A DNA stretch of 25,924 nucleotides from Streptomyces katrae. GTDB taxonomy: Bacteria; Actinomycetota; Actinomycetes; Streptomycetales; Streptomycetaceae. The stretch is from contig NZ_JZWV01000111.1 in the NCBI RefSeq assembly GCF_000966975.1, positions 1 to 25,924 on the forward strand. The letters are read 5' to 3'. The notes below the pieces were generated by a model. That model was not told the origin of the DNA. It saw only the letters and a list, made by a program, of their open reading frames with translations, and ran no database searches. A program made the position numbers and the translations under genes. Below are positions 7,538 through 13,923 of this stretch, in pieces. The stretch's first letter is position 1. Each line of letters begins with the position of its first letter.

Positions 7538-7540
7538 GTT
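7518..7540. promoter_or_regulatory. NsrR operator in the nsrR promoter
   Basis: This is a 23-bp inverted repeat with left arm AACTGGCATGG, one central base, and a right-arm complement of AACTTGCATCC, matching at 8 of 11 positions. Size and symmetry equal those of the hmp operator at 6962-6984, and both fit the 11-1-11 NsrR site. Confidence 0.75.
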
Positions 7541-7552
7541 AAGTGATCCGCC

Positions 7553-7573
7553 GATCCCTTGATCCCTTGATCC
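7553..7573. repeat. Short GATCCCTT tandem repeat
   Basis: Two full copies of GATCCCTT are followed by a partial GATCC, with a further related TGATCCG just upstream. It lies between nsrR and the encapsulin gene. No function is evident. Confidence 0.5.
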
Positions 7574-7699
7574 GCTGAACCCTGAAGAATGCCCAGCCGG
7601 GCCGGGGGTAATCCCACTCTTTTGTGTAATGGTCCGACCGCATTGCGTGCTGAAAGGGTTCTCTATCGCAGACCATGGAGTGATCGAAAGGCAGAAGAC

Positions 7700-9106
7700 A
7701 TGTCGGTCCAGGCGGGCTCCGAATCCGAAGCCCAGACACCGCAGCGCAGTCTCGGCACCGCGGCCGCGCGGAACTTGGCGAGCACCACCAAGTCCGCCCC
7801 GCAGATGCAGGAGATCACCTCGCGGTGGCTCCTGAAGATGCTCCCCTGGGTCTCGGTCCAAGGCGGCACCTACCGCCTCAACCGCCGCCTCAGCTACTCC
7901 GTCGGCAACGGCATCGTGGAGTTCGTCAAGACGGGCAGCCAGGTCCAGGTCATCCCCGCCGAACTCGGCGAACTGCCCCTCCTGCGCGACTACACCGACG
8001 AGGACGTCCTCACCGAACTCGCCGCCCGCTGCCGGCAGCTCGACTTCGAGGCCGGCCAGGAGCTCACCTCCTTCGGCAGCCCCTCCGACCAGGTCTTCCT
8101 CCTCGCACACGGCCGCATCGACCAGATCGGCCCCGGCCCCTACGGCGACGACGCCGTCCTGCGCACCGTCGCCGACGGCGCCTTCTTCGGGGAGGACTCC
8201 CTCACCGAGGAGGAGGCCATCTGGGAGTACACCGCCCGCGCCGCCACCTCCGGCACCGCCCTCGTCCTGACCCGCCAGGACTTCCAGATCCTCGCCGACC
8301 GCGTCCCCTCGCTCCGCGCCCACGTGGACAGCGTGCGGACGCGGCCCGAGCGGCACGCCAACCCCTACGGCGAGGCCGCCATCGACCTCTCCGCCGGCCA
8401 CCACGGCGAAGCCGTCCTCCCCGGCACCTTCGTCGACTACGAGGCCCGCCCCCGCGAGTACGAACTCTCCATTGCGCAAACGGTCCTGCGCGTCCACACC
8501 CGCGTCGCCGACCTCTACAACCACCCGATGAACCAGACCGAGCAGCAGCTGCGGCTGACGGTCGAGGCGCTGCGGGAGCGCCAGGAGCACGAGATGCTCA
8601 ACAATCCCGACTTCGGCCTGCTCCACAACGCGGACTACGACCAGCGCGTCCAGCCCCACGACGGCGCGCCCACCCCCGACGACTTCGACGCGCTGCTCGC
8701 CATGCGCCGCGACTCGAACCTGTTCCTCGCCCACCCCAAGGCCATCGCCGCCTTCGGCCGCGAGTGCAACAAGCGCGGCCTCTACCCCGAGACCGTCGAC
8801 GTCGCCGGGACCCGGGTGCCGGCCTGGCGGGGCGTGCCCATCTTCCCGTCCAACAAGATCCCGATCAGCGACGCCCGTACGACGTCCATCCTCTGCATGC
8901 GCACCGGCGAGGAGAACCAGGGCGTGATCGGCCTCCACCAGCCCGGGATCCCCGACGAGATCGAGCCGAGCATGTCGGTCCGCTTCATGGGCATCAACGA
9001 GCAGGCGATCATCTCCTACCTGGTCACCGCCTACTTCTCCGCCGCCGTGCTCGTCCCCGACGCACTCGGCGTACTGGAGAACGTCGAGATCGGCCGCTGG
9101 CGCTGA
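7700..9106 (+). CDS. Family 2B encapsulin shell protein with cyclic-nucleotide-binding domain (EshA-like)
   Basis: This is a 468-residue protein. Residues 1-90 (with [23 protein letters not shown]) and about 215-468 form the HK97-type shell fold; the C-terminal part contains [40 protein letters not shown] in consecutive conserved blocks. Inserted at about 93-212 is a CAP/CRP-type cyclic-nucleotide-binding domain, with the phosphate-binding region FFGEDS at 162-167 and Arg180. There is no DNA-binding helix-turn-helix, so annotation as a Crp/Fnr regulator would be wrong. Family knowledge: Family 2B encapsulins, including streptomycete EshA, assemble into roughly 60-subunit compartments and enclose a neighbouring enzyme. 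The ATG at 7700 follows an AAAGG purine stretch. The gene overlaps the polyprenyl synthase gene by one base (TGATG), which argues that the synthase is the cargo. The ligand of the inserted domain is unknown. Confidence 0.9.
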   Translation: MSVQAGSESEAQTPQRSLGTAAARNLASTTKSAPQMQEITSRWLLKMLPWVSVQGGTYRLNRRLSYSVGNGIVEFVKTGSQVQVIPAELGELPLLRDYTDEDVLTELAARCRQLDFEAGQELTSFGSPSDQVFLLAHGRIDQIGPGPYGDDAVLRTVADGAFFGEDSLTEEEAIWEYTARAATSGTALVLTRQDFQILADRVPSLRAHVDSVRTRPERHANPYGEAAIDLSAGHHGEAVLPGTFVDYEARPREYELSIAQTVLRVHTRVADLYNHPMNQTEQQLRLTVEALRERQEHEMLNNPDFGLLHNADYDQRVQPHDGAPTPDDFDALLAMRRDSNLFLAHPKAIAAFGRECNKRGLYPETVDVAGTRVPAWRGVPIFPSNKIPISDARTTSILCMRTGEENQGVIGLHQPGIPDEIEPSMSVRFMGINEQAIISYLVTAYFSAAVLVPDALGVLENVEIGRWR

Positions 9107-10155
9107 TGGCCGCGCACACCATCGCCGCCGGCGAGGGGCAGGAGGCGGCCGTCCTCCTGGACCGCGCGAGGGAATCGGTCGACCCGGAGCTCCGCCGGGC
9201 CGTGGAGAGCCTGCCCGCCCTCACCCGGCGGGTGGCGATGTACCACTTCGGCTGGGAGCACGAGGACGGCAGCCCCGCCGCCGTCGGCGCGGGCAAGGCC
9301 ATCCGCCCGGCCCTCGTCCTCGCCTCGGCGCGGGCCCTCGGCGGCCCGCAGGGCAGCCCGGAGTCCGTGGTGCGGGCGGCGGCCGCGGTGGAGCTGGCGC
9401 ACAACTTCACCCTGCTGCACGACGACGTCATCGACAACGACGCCCGCCGCCGCGGACGGCCCACCGCCTGGACCGTCTTCGGGATCCCGGACGCCCTCCT
9501 CGCGGGCGACGCGATGATGGCGCTCGCCCTGCGGATGCTCGCCGACGACCCGCACCCGGCCTCCGCGCGGGCCTCGGCCCGCCTCGCGGCCTGCATCGTC
9601 GAGCTGTGCGCGGGGCAGCAGGCGGACTGCGCCTTCGAACGGCGCACCTCCGTCACGCTGGAGGAGTGCCTGGCCATGGCCACGGCCAAGACCGGCGCCC
9701 TGCTGGGCTGCGCCTGCGCGGTCGGCGCGCTGTACGCGGGGGCCGGACCGGAGGAGGTCGACGCGATGGACGCCTTCGGGCGCGAGGCGGGCCTGGCCTT
9801 CCAGCTGATCGACGACCTGATCGGCATCTGGGGGGACCCGGGGCACACCGGCAAGCCCGCCGGCGCCGACCTGGTCGCCCGCAAGAAGTCCCTCCCGGTC
9901 GTGGCCGCCCTCACCTCCGGCACCGGGGCCGGGGAGGAACTCGCGGCCCTGTACGCCGGCCCCATGACCGGCGACGACGACGTACGGCGGGCCGCCCGGG
10001 CCGTGGAGCGGGCCGGTGGCCGGGACTGGGCGCAGGCCCACGCCGGCGACCGGATGGGGCGGGCGGTGCAGGAGCTGTCCCGCGCGGTGCCGGACGTGGC
10101 GGCGGCGGGCGGGCTGCTGGCGCTCGCGGAGTTCGTGACGCGCCGTACGAAGTAG
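9106..10155 (+). CDS. Polyprenyl diphosphate synthase, probable encapsulin cargo
   Basis: This 349-residue trans-isoprenyl diphosphate synthase condenses isopentenyl diphosphate with an allylic diphosphate. The first Asp-rich motif is LLHDDVIDND (DDVID at 106-110), followed by ARRRGRPTAW. The second is LIDDLIGIWGD (DDLIG at 236-240), with GKPAGADLVARKKSLPVVAAL after it. The second motif has Gly in place of the last Asp, as in many actinobacterial members. Chain length (FPP, GGPP or longer) cannot be read safely. The ATG at 9106 overlaps the shell stop codon (TGATG), so translation is probably coupled. The N-terminus before the first helix is only about 15 residues, much shorter than the disordered loading domains described for some Family 2 cargoes. 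A strong terminator follows. Confidence 0.9.
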   Translation: MAAHTIAAGEGQEAAVLLDRARESVDPELRRAVESLPALTRRVAMYHFGWEHEDGSPAAVGAGKAIRPALVLASARALGGPQGSPESVVRAAAAVELAHNFTLLHDDVIDNDARRRGRPTAWTVFGIPDALLAGDAMMALALRMLADDPHPASARASARLAACIVELCAGQQADCAFERRTSVTLEECLAMATAKTGALLGCACAVGALYAGAGPEEVDAMDAFGREAGLAFQLIDDLIGIWGDPGHTGKPAGADLVARKKSLPVVAALTSGTGAGEELAALYAGPMTGDDDVRRAARAVERAGGRDWAQAHAGDRMGRAVQELSRAVPDVAAAGGLLALAEFVTRRTK

Positions 10156-10170
10156 ACGGGGGGCGGGGGA

Positions 10171-10210
10171 GGCCCGTTCCGGCCCTTCGGGGGTGCCGGA
10201 ACGGGCCTTT
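10171..10210 (+). terminator. Rho-independent terminator after the encapsulin operon
   Basis: A perfect 13-bp stem, GGCCCGTTCCGGC (10171-10183) with GCCGGAACGGGCC (10195-10207), has an 11-nt loop and is followed by TTT. It lies 16 bp past the synthase stop and closes the two-gene operon. Confidence 0.85.
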
Positions 10211-10220
10211 CCGCGTGCTC

Positions 10221-10245
10221 CCGCCAACTCTAGGATCGCTGGCGG
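10221..10245. promoter_or_regulatory. Promoter/operator region of the acetyltransferase gene
   Basis: CCGCCA and TGGCGG form perfect 6-bp arms separated by 13 nt, bracketing a TAGGAT -10-like hexamer at 10231-10236. The layout suggests operator control, but no regulator is adjacent. Confidence 0.35.
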
Positions 10246-10271
10246 TAGTTGACATGCGAGTGAAGTGAAGG

Positions 10272-10874
10272 GTGTGCCCTGTGGTGCTGGAGATACGCCA
10301 GGCGGATCAGTCGGACCGGGACGCCGTCGCGCGCCTGCTGGACGAGGCCTTCCGCAGCGACCCGGTCAGCTCCTGGGTCTTCCCCGACCCCGCGCACCGC
10401 GCCGCCGTCCACGGCAGGTTCCTCGGGGTCTTCGTCGACGTGGCCCTGGCCGAGGGCCGGATCGACTACGCCGCCGACGGCTCGGCCGCCGCGCTGTGGC
10501 TGCGGGTCCCGGCCGGCGAGCCGGAGGGGGAGGACGAGGTTCCGGCCAAGATGCGCGCGGTGGCCGACCCAGACAACGAGCGGTGCGAGCTCGTCGGCCG
10601 GCTCACGGGGGCGGTCCACCCCACCGCCGAGGAGCACGAGTACCTGCTCATGATCGCGGTCGCGCCCGGGCGGCAGGGCGAGGGGCTGGGTACGGAGCTG
10701 ATCCGCCCGGTGCTGGAGCGCTGCGACCGTGACGGGGTCCCCGCCTACCTGGAGGCGAGCAGTGAGCGGAGCATGCGGCTGTACGAGCGGCTGGGCTGGG
10801 AGTTCACGGGCGAGGCGGTGCGGCTGCCGGACGGGCCGCTGATGTGGCCGATGTGGCGCAAGCCGCGGGGATAG
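10272..10874 (+). CDS. GNAT-family N-acetyltransferase
   Basis: This protein of about 200 residues has the GNAT fold. The acetyl-CoA pyrophosphate loop is in IAVAPGRQGEGLGTEL (R/Q-x-x-G-x-G/A), followed by the C-terminal EASSERSMRLYERLGWEFTGE typical of the family. It would transfer an acetyl group to a small molecule or protein amine; the substrate is unknown. The GTG at 10272 or the GTG at 10281 may be the true start. The latter has better spacing from the GAAGGG upstream, so the first three residues are uncertain. The gene stands alone after the encapsulin terminator. Confidence 0.85.
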   Translation: MCPVVLEIRQADQSDRDAVARLLDEAFRSDPVSSWVFPDPAHRAAVHGRFLGVFVDVALAEGRIDYAADGSAAALWLRVPAGEPEGEDEVPAKMRAVADPDNERCELVGRLTGAVHPTAEEHEYLLMIAVAPGRQGEGLGTELIRPVLERCDRDGVPAYLEASSERSMRLYERLGWEFTGEAVRLPDGPLMWPMWRKPRG

Positions 10875-10888
10875 CCGGTTGCGATAAC

Positions 10889-10918
10889 CACTCCACCTGA
10901 AGTACTTTAGTTGGAGTG
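10889..10918. promoter_or_regulatory. 30-bp palindromic operator upstream of the DHFR-like gene
   Basis: Thirteen of fifteen base pairs are symmetric. The outer arms are CACTCCA and TGGAGTG, and the centre is AAGTACTT. It is AT-richer than its surroundings and ends 44 bp before the TTG start, a natural site for a dimeric repressor of the MarR, HxlR or TetR type. Confidence 0.6.
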
Positions 10919-10962
10919 CCCCGGATGACCGGTGGCGCGCTCCCGAACGGAAGAGACTTCGC

Positions 10963-11547
10963 TTGCGCAAGCTCACGTACTTCGTCGCCACCACCGTCGA
11001 CGGGTTCATCGGTGCCCCGGACGGCGATGCCGACTTCATGTACGCCTACGCCGACCAGGAGTTCGTCGGACACCTGATCGCCGAATACCCCGAGACGATC
11101 GCCGCCGCCGGCCGCGCCCATCTGGGCCTCGCCGACGCGGAACCCAAGCGCTTCGACGCGGTGATCATGGGGCGCAACACCTACGAACCGGGCCTCAAGG
11201 CCGGTATGACCAGCCCCTACGGCCACTTCCGGGAGCAGTACGTCGTCTCCCGCTCCCTCGTCGAGGCACCCGCCGCCGACGTGCGCCTGATCAGCGGGGA
11301 CGTCGCCGCCGAGGTCCGTGGGCTCAAGGCGCGGGACGGGCTCGGCATCTGGCTGTGCGGCGGCGCCGACCTCGCGGCCCAGCTGGCCGACGAGATCGAC
11401 GAGTACATCGTCAAGACCTACCCGGTCGTGGCCGGCACGGGCATGCCGATGTCCCGCGTGGGCTTCGGAGTGCGCCCGCTGGAGCTGACCGGCTGCACCG
11501 CCTTCGGCGGCGGCCAGGTCATCACCTCGTACGACGTCAAGCGCTGA
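10963..11547 (+). CDS. Dihydrofolate reductase / RibD C-terminal-like reductase
   Basis: This 194-residue protein begins RKLTYFVATTVDGFIGAPDGD, the first strand and loop of DHFR/RibD-C domains. It also has FDAVIMGRNTYE, IWLCGGADLAAQL and IVKTYPVVAGTGMP, matching the family's nucleotide-binding and core strands. These proteins are NADPH-dependent reductases; most streptomycete stand-alone copies have no proven substrate and are probably not the folate enzyme. The start is TTG at 10963, the best fit because GGAAGAG lies 8-14 bp upstream and conserved residues begin immediately after it. A 30-bp palindrome upstream suggests repression. Confidence 0.85.
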   Translation: MRKLTYFVATTVDGFIGAPDGDADFMYAYADQEFVGHLIAEYPETIAAAGRAHLGLADAEPKRFDAVIMGRNTYEPGLKAGMTSPYGHFREQYVVSRSLVEAPAADVRLISGDVAAEVRGLKARDGLGIWLCGGADLAAQLADEIDEYIVKTYPVVAGTGMPMSRVGFGVRPLELTGCTAFGGGQVITSYDVKR

Positions 11548-11575
11548 CCGACCGGGCGGACGCGCGGAACCGGCC

Positions 11576-11581
11576 TACCGT
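11576..11581 (+). promoter_or_regulatory. TACCGT -10 box, probable leaderless start
   Basis: TACCGT ends exactly 6 nt before the ATG at 11588. The GGAGG that also precedes this ATG is only 1 nt away, too close to act as a Shine-Dalgarno, which supports leaderless translation. Confidence 0.5.
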
Positions 11582-11587
11582 GGAGGT

Positions 11588-11803
11588 ATGGCCGGTGAGA
11601 AGCAGCACGAACACGAACGCGAACGCACACACGCCACGGTCGCCCCGCAGGCCGGGCGCGCACAGTTGACGTGCCCTGCCTGCGGGAACCCCGTGGACAC
11701 GGTCGTCCGCCGCCGCAAGTCCCTGGGGATCTTCGTACCCGAATGGGGCCGGGGCCCCTGCCGGAGCCCGGAATGCCCGCAGTACGCGCCCGCGGAGGGA
11801 TGA
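11588..11803 (+). CDS. Small zinc-ribbon-like protein, function unknown
   Basis: This 71-residue protein has a charged N-terminus (KQHEHERERTHA) and two paired cysteine motifs. CPACGNP is followed about 28 residues later by CRSPEC, giving a CX2C...CX4C arrangement that could bind one zinc ion. Between them lies a basic stretch (VVRRRKSLGIFVPEWG). I do not recognise a named family. Start choice rests on the -10 box placed 6 nt upstream. The last codons and stop lie inside a perfect terminator hairpin shared with the convergent snapalysin gene. Its high cysteine content and conserved-looking start argue that it is real. Confidence 0.7.
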   Translation: MAGEKQHEHERERTHATVAPQAGRAQLTCPACGNPVDTVVRRRKSLGIFVPEWGRGPCRSPECPQYAPAEG

Positions 11804-11817
11804 CCCTCCGCGGGCGC
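11786..11817. terminator. Bidirectional terminator hairpin with the stop codon in its loop
   Basis: A perfect 14-bp stem (11786-11799 with 11804-11817, arm GCGCCCGCGGAGGG) has an ATGA loop containing the TGA stop of the small zinc-ribbon gene. It separates that gene from convergent snapalysin and can work in both directions. Confidence 0.8.
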
Positions 11818-11843
11818 CCGCGGTATCACGGGCTCGCGCCGCC

Positions 11844-12509
11844 TCAGCCCTTGGTGCCGAGCCCCGAGCCGACCAGACCGTTGGCCCACAGCTGGTTGAC
11901 GCGCGAGCGCTCGGTGCTGTTCGGGTAGGGGTTCGTGCACGAGGTGCCCGGACCGCCGCCCGACATGAGCTCGCTGCACGGACCCGAGTAGTGGTCCGGC
12001 AGGCCCAGCACGTGCCCCGTCTCGTGGGCCGTCACGCGGGTGGAGTCGTACTGCTGGTTCTGCGCGTAGTCCAGGAAGATGTACCCCCGGCCGTGCCCGT
12101 CCGTGCTCGCGTACGAGCCGCGCGAGTCGTTGCCCTCGTAGTAGGAGAAGTTCCCGCCCGAGGACACCTCCTGCAGCTTCACGTTGGAGACCGACCCGTT
12201 CCAGATGCGGGTCGAATTGGCTATCTGCGTGCGGAAGCTGGGCGCGTTGCGGGTGTTGTAGGTGACCGTGACGACGGCCGTGGCGCTCGGGTTCGCGGCC
12301 CGCTGCTCGGCCACCGCGCGCTGGACGGCCTCGAAGAACGCCTTGTTCGCGGCCTGGTTCTCCTGGGAGCGCTCGTACGCGGCGTAGCTCGCCGGGCTGC
12401 CGCCCGCCGGGGTCGCGGCCGTCGCGGTGGGGACGACGCCGCCGAGGACGGCGGCGACACCCAGGCCGACGGACGCGGCGGACAGCATGGTCCTGCGGGA
12501 GTGGCGCAT
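11844..12509 (-). CDS. snpA: Snapalysin, secreted small neutral metalloprotease (M7)
   Basis: This 221-residue preproprotein has a signal peptide at residues 1-31 ([20 protein letters not shown], then TATA/A) and a propeptide to about residue 77. The mature domain starts near [12 protein letters not shown]. The zinc site [11 protein letters not shown] gives His162, catalytic Glu163, His166 and Asp172, the HExxHxxGxxD motif peculiar to M7. The Met-turn is at SELMSGG (Met182), and Cys178 and Cys191 probably form a disulfide. The enzyme is a small extracellular zinc endopeptidase that prefers aromatic residues. It is divergent from a LysR gene, the known mprA/mprR or snpA arrangement, and a LysR box lies between them, so activation by that regulator is expected. 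Confidence 0.95.
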   Translation of the reverse strand: MRHSRRTMLSAASVGLGVAAVLGGVVPTATAATPAGGSPASYAAYERSQENQAANKAFFEAVQRAVAEQRAANPSATAVVTVTYNTRNAPSFRTQIANSTRIWNGSVSNVKLQEVSSGGNFSYYEGNDSRGSYASTDGHGRGYIFLDYAQNQQYDSTRVTAHETGHVLGLPDHYSGPCSELMSGGGPGTSCTNPYPNSTERSRVNQLWANGLVGSGLGTKG

Positions 12510-12607
12510 GTGGGGGGCTCCTACTCATCAGGTGCAGTGGGGGGTGGATGGGTCATCCGGTACCGGAGTCTGCGGGAGCCCAAGGGGTCGGCGGATGATG
12601 TCAGAGG

Positions 12608-12628
12608 CCGATAACACCGCCCTATCGG
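12608..12628. promoter_or_regulatory. LysR-type T-N11-A box between snpA and its regulator
   Basis: CCGAT, 11 nt, ATCGG is a perfect T-N11-A palindrome. It lies about 100 bp from each divergent start codon. A further TATCGG half-site is at 12688-12693, close to the regulator gene, fitting activation of snpA and autoregulation. Confidence 0.7.
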
Positions 12629-12721
12629 AGGGTTTCGGAGAGATTTACCTTGGTCAACTAGCGTGAAAATGGCGGGATTCGGGGGGCTATCGGTGGCTGG
12701 TGCGGCCCCCTGGGGCCCGCC

Positions 12722-12727
12722 TACCCT
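12722..12727 (+). promoter_or_regulatory. TACCCT -10 box, probable leaderless start of the LysR gene
   Basis: TACCCT ends exactly 6 nt before the ATG at 12734, with no Shine-Dalgarno present. The geometry is identical to that at genes 61, 7501 (minus), 11588 and 16522 (minus). Confidence 0.55.
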
Positions 12728-12733
12728 CGGGTC

Positions 12734-13666
12734 ATGGAGCTCGAGGTGAGGCACCTGCGCGCGCTGTGCGCCATCGCCGACGCCGGCAGCCTGCACAAGG
12801 CCGCCCGGCAGCTCGGTGTGAGCCAGCCCTCCCTGACCACGCAGCTGCGCCGGATCGAACGGGCCCTGGAGGGCGAGCTGTTCCTCCGCGAGCGCACCGG
12901 CTGTCGGCCGACTCCCTTCGGACGCACCGTACTCGGACGGGCGCGGCCGCTCCTCGCCGAGATGGCCGCCCTGGTCGCCGAGGCGCGGGCCGCCGCACAC
13001 GGTCCCCGGCTGCGCATCGGCTCGACCGCGAGCCGCGCCCTGCCGGGGTGGCTGCGCCGGCTGCACCGGCGCGCACCGGAGACGGAGACCACGCTGGTCG
13101 TCGACGTCTCGGCCAACGCCCTGCTGCGGATGACCGCGGCCGGACAGCTGGACGTGGCGTTCGTGCACGAGGTGGAGGGCAGTCCGCTGCGGGTGCCGGG
13201 CGGGCTGGAACTTCGGGTGCTGATGGAACGCGAGCCGCAGTTCGTCTCCATGTCCCTGGACCACCCGGCCGCCCGTTCGCCGGTGGTGGAGTTACAGGAC
13301 CTGGCCGGGGACCGCTGGACGGTGGACCCCTCGGTCGACGGCGAATGGGACGGCCTGCGGCGGGTGTTCGCGCGGGCCGGCCTCACCCCGCAGGTCCTGC
13401 ACGCCGACTACCACACGGCGGCGTCGCTGATCGTCTCCGGCGAGGCGGTCGCGCCCTGCCAGCCGACGTCGGGCCCCCGGGACGACATGGCGATCCGCCC
13501 CCTGCTGGGCGACCCCCTGGCGGTGCGCCTCCTGCTGGCCACCCGCCCGGGCGAACACGCGGAAGCCTACGAGGACCTCCGCGCGGCCTACCGCGAGGCC
13601 GCCCTGGGGACCCCGCCGTACCGGGCCTGGCTGTCCCGGCAGGGGAGTCCGTTGCTGGTGGCCTGA
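12734..13666 (+). CDS. mprR: LysR-family activator of snapalysin
   Basis: This 310-residue LysR-type regulator has an N-terminal winged helix (LRALCAIADAGSLHKAARQLGVSQPSLTTQLRRIERALEGELFLRERTG) and a co-inducer-binding domain from about residue 90. It is divergent from snpA. In S. coelicolor 'Mueller' and S. lividans the equivalent gene activates the protease. Leu187 (13292-13294) is encoded by TTA, the rare codon read by bldA tRNA, so full-length activator should depend on bldA. It is the only in-frame TTA I noticed in the window. The start is supported by a -10 box 6 nt upstream. A hairpin spans the stop codon. Confidence 0.9.
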   Translation: MELEVRHLRALCAIADAGSLHKAARQLGVSQPSLTTQLRRIERALEGELFLRERTGCRPTPFGRTVLGRARPLLAEMAALVAEARAAAHGPRLRIGSTASRALPGWLRRLHRRAPETETTLVVDVSANALLRMTAAGQLDVAFVHEVEGSPLRVPGGLELRVLMEREPQFVSMSLDHPAARSPVVELQDLAGDRWTVDPSVDGEWDGLRRVFARAGLTPQVLHADYHTAASLIVSGEAVAPCQPTSGPRDDMAIRPLLGDPLAVRLLLATRPGEHAEAYEDLRAAYREAALGTPPYRAWLSRQGSPLLVA

Positions 13667-13677
13667 GGCAGGCCACC
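13657..13677 (+). terminator. Hairpin over the mprR stop codon
   Basis: A perfect 9-bp stem GGTGGCCTG / CAGGCCACC has a 3-nt loop; the TGA stop (13664-13666) lies at the stem-loop junction. There is no U-tract. It may terminate transcription or protect the 3' end. Confidence 0.55.
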
Positions 13678-13753
13678 GCCCTCCTCGAAACCCCGAAGGA
13701 ACGGGGCCGACGTCGCCGGCGGGCGCGTCGGATCACTGCGCACTCCTCGAATT

Positions 13754-13795
13754 CCGGCGTCCGGCGGCGTCCGGCGGCGTACGGCGGCGTCCGGG
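13754..13795. repeat. Short 10-bp tandem repeat
   Basis: About four copies of a CCGGCGGCGT unit occur, one with A replacing the first C. They lie in the 257-bp gap between mprR and the DUF4097 gene. This is a simple GC-rich minisatellite; no function is evident. Confidence 0.7.
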
Positions 13796-13839
13796 GCCGA
13801 CGCCTGCCCCGAAGTCCGGAGCCGCCCGTGGTGTCGTGC

Positions 13840-13888
13840 TTGACTTCACCCGACCGCGATATATCGTGTTCTGGAGAAGACGCGATAT
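13840..13888 (+). promoter_or_regulatory. Promoter and PadR-like operator of the DUF4097-padR operon
   Basis: TTGACT (13840-13845), 16 nt, then TATCGT (13862-13867) makes a good promoter. The perfect 10-bp palindrome CGATATATCG (13857-13866) overlaps the -10, and CGATAT recurs at 13883-13888, forming a second inverted repeat with ATATCG. Palindromes ending in ATAT are typical of PadR sites, so autorepression by the downstream PadR is inferred. Confidence 0.65.
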
Positions 13889-13923
13889 GTTGCGTGCGTC
13901 GGTCCATGAGGAGGAGCAGCACC

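Noticed and set aside
7043..8938. A 631-codon minus-strand frame antisense to the encapsulin and extending into nsrR
   Set aside because: Only the last 152 codons (nsrR) show protein family motifs; the remainder is a low-complexity Gly/Val/Glu antisense shadow.
7700..9106. Call as a Crp/Fnr-family transcription factor
   Set aside because: There is a cyclic-nucleotide-binding domain but no C-terminal winged helix. The flanking sequence matches the encapsulin shell fold instead.
7825..10155. A 776-codon open frame that would fuse the polyprenyl synthase to a long upstream segment
   Set aside because: The upstream part lies in another frame of the encapsulin gene and translates to Arg/Pro/His-rich sequence, the usual shadow of a GC-rich gene. 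The synthase starts at the ATG at 9106.
10249..10254. TTGACA upstream of the acetyltransferase as a -35 element
   Set aside because: No -10 hexamer occurs at 16-18 bp; the spot falls inside the start region of the gene. The TAGGAT at 10231 is a better -10.
13741..13800. Possible CRISPR-like repeat
   Set aside because: The 10-bp units are contiguous without spacers, so it is a simple tandem repeat. No other repeat array and no cas gene is present.
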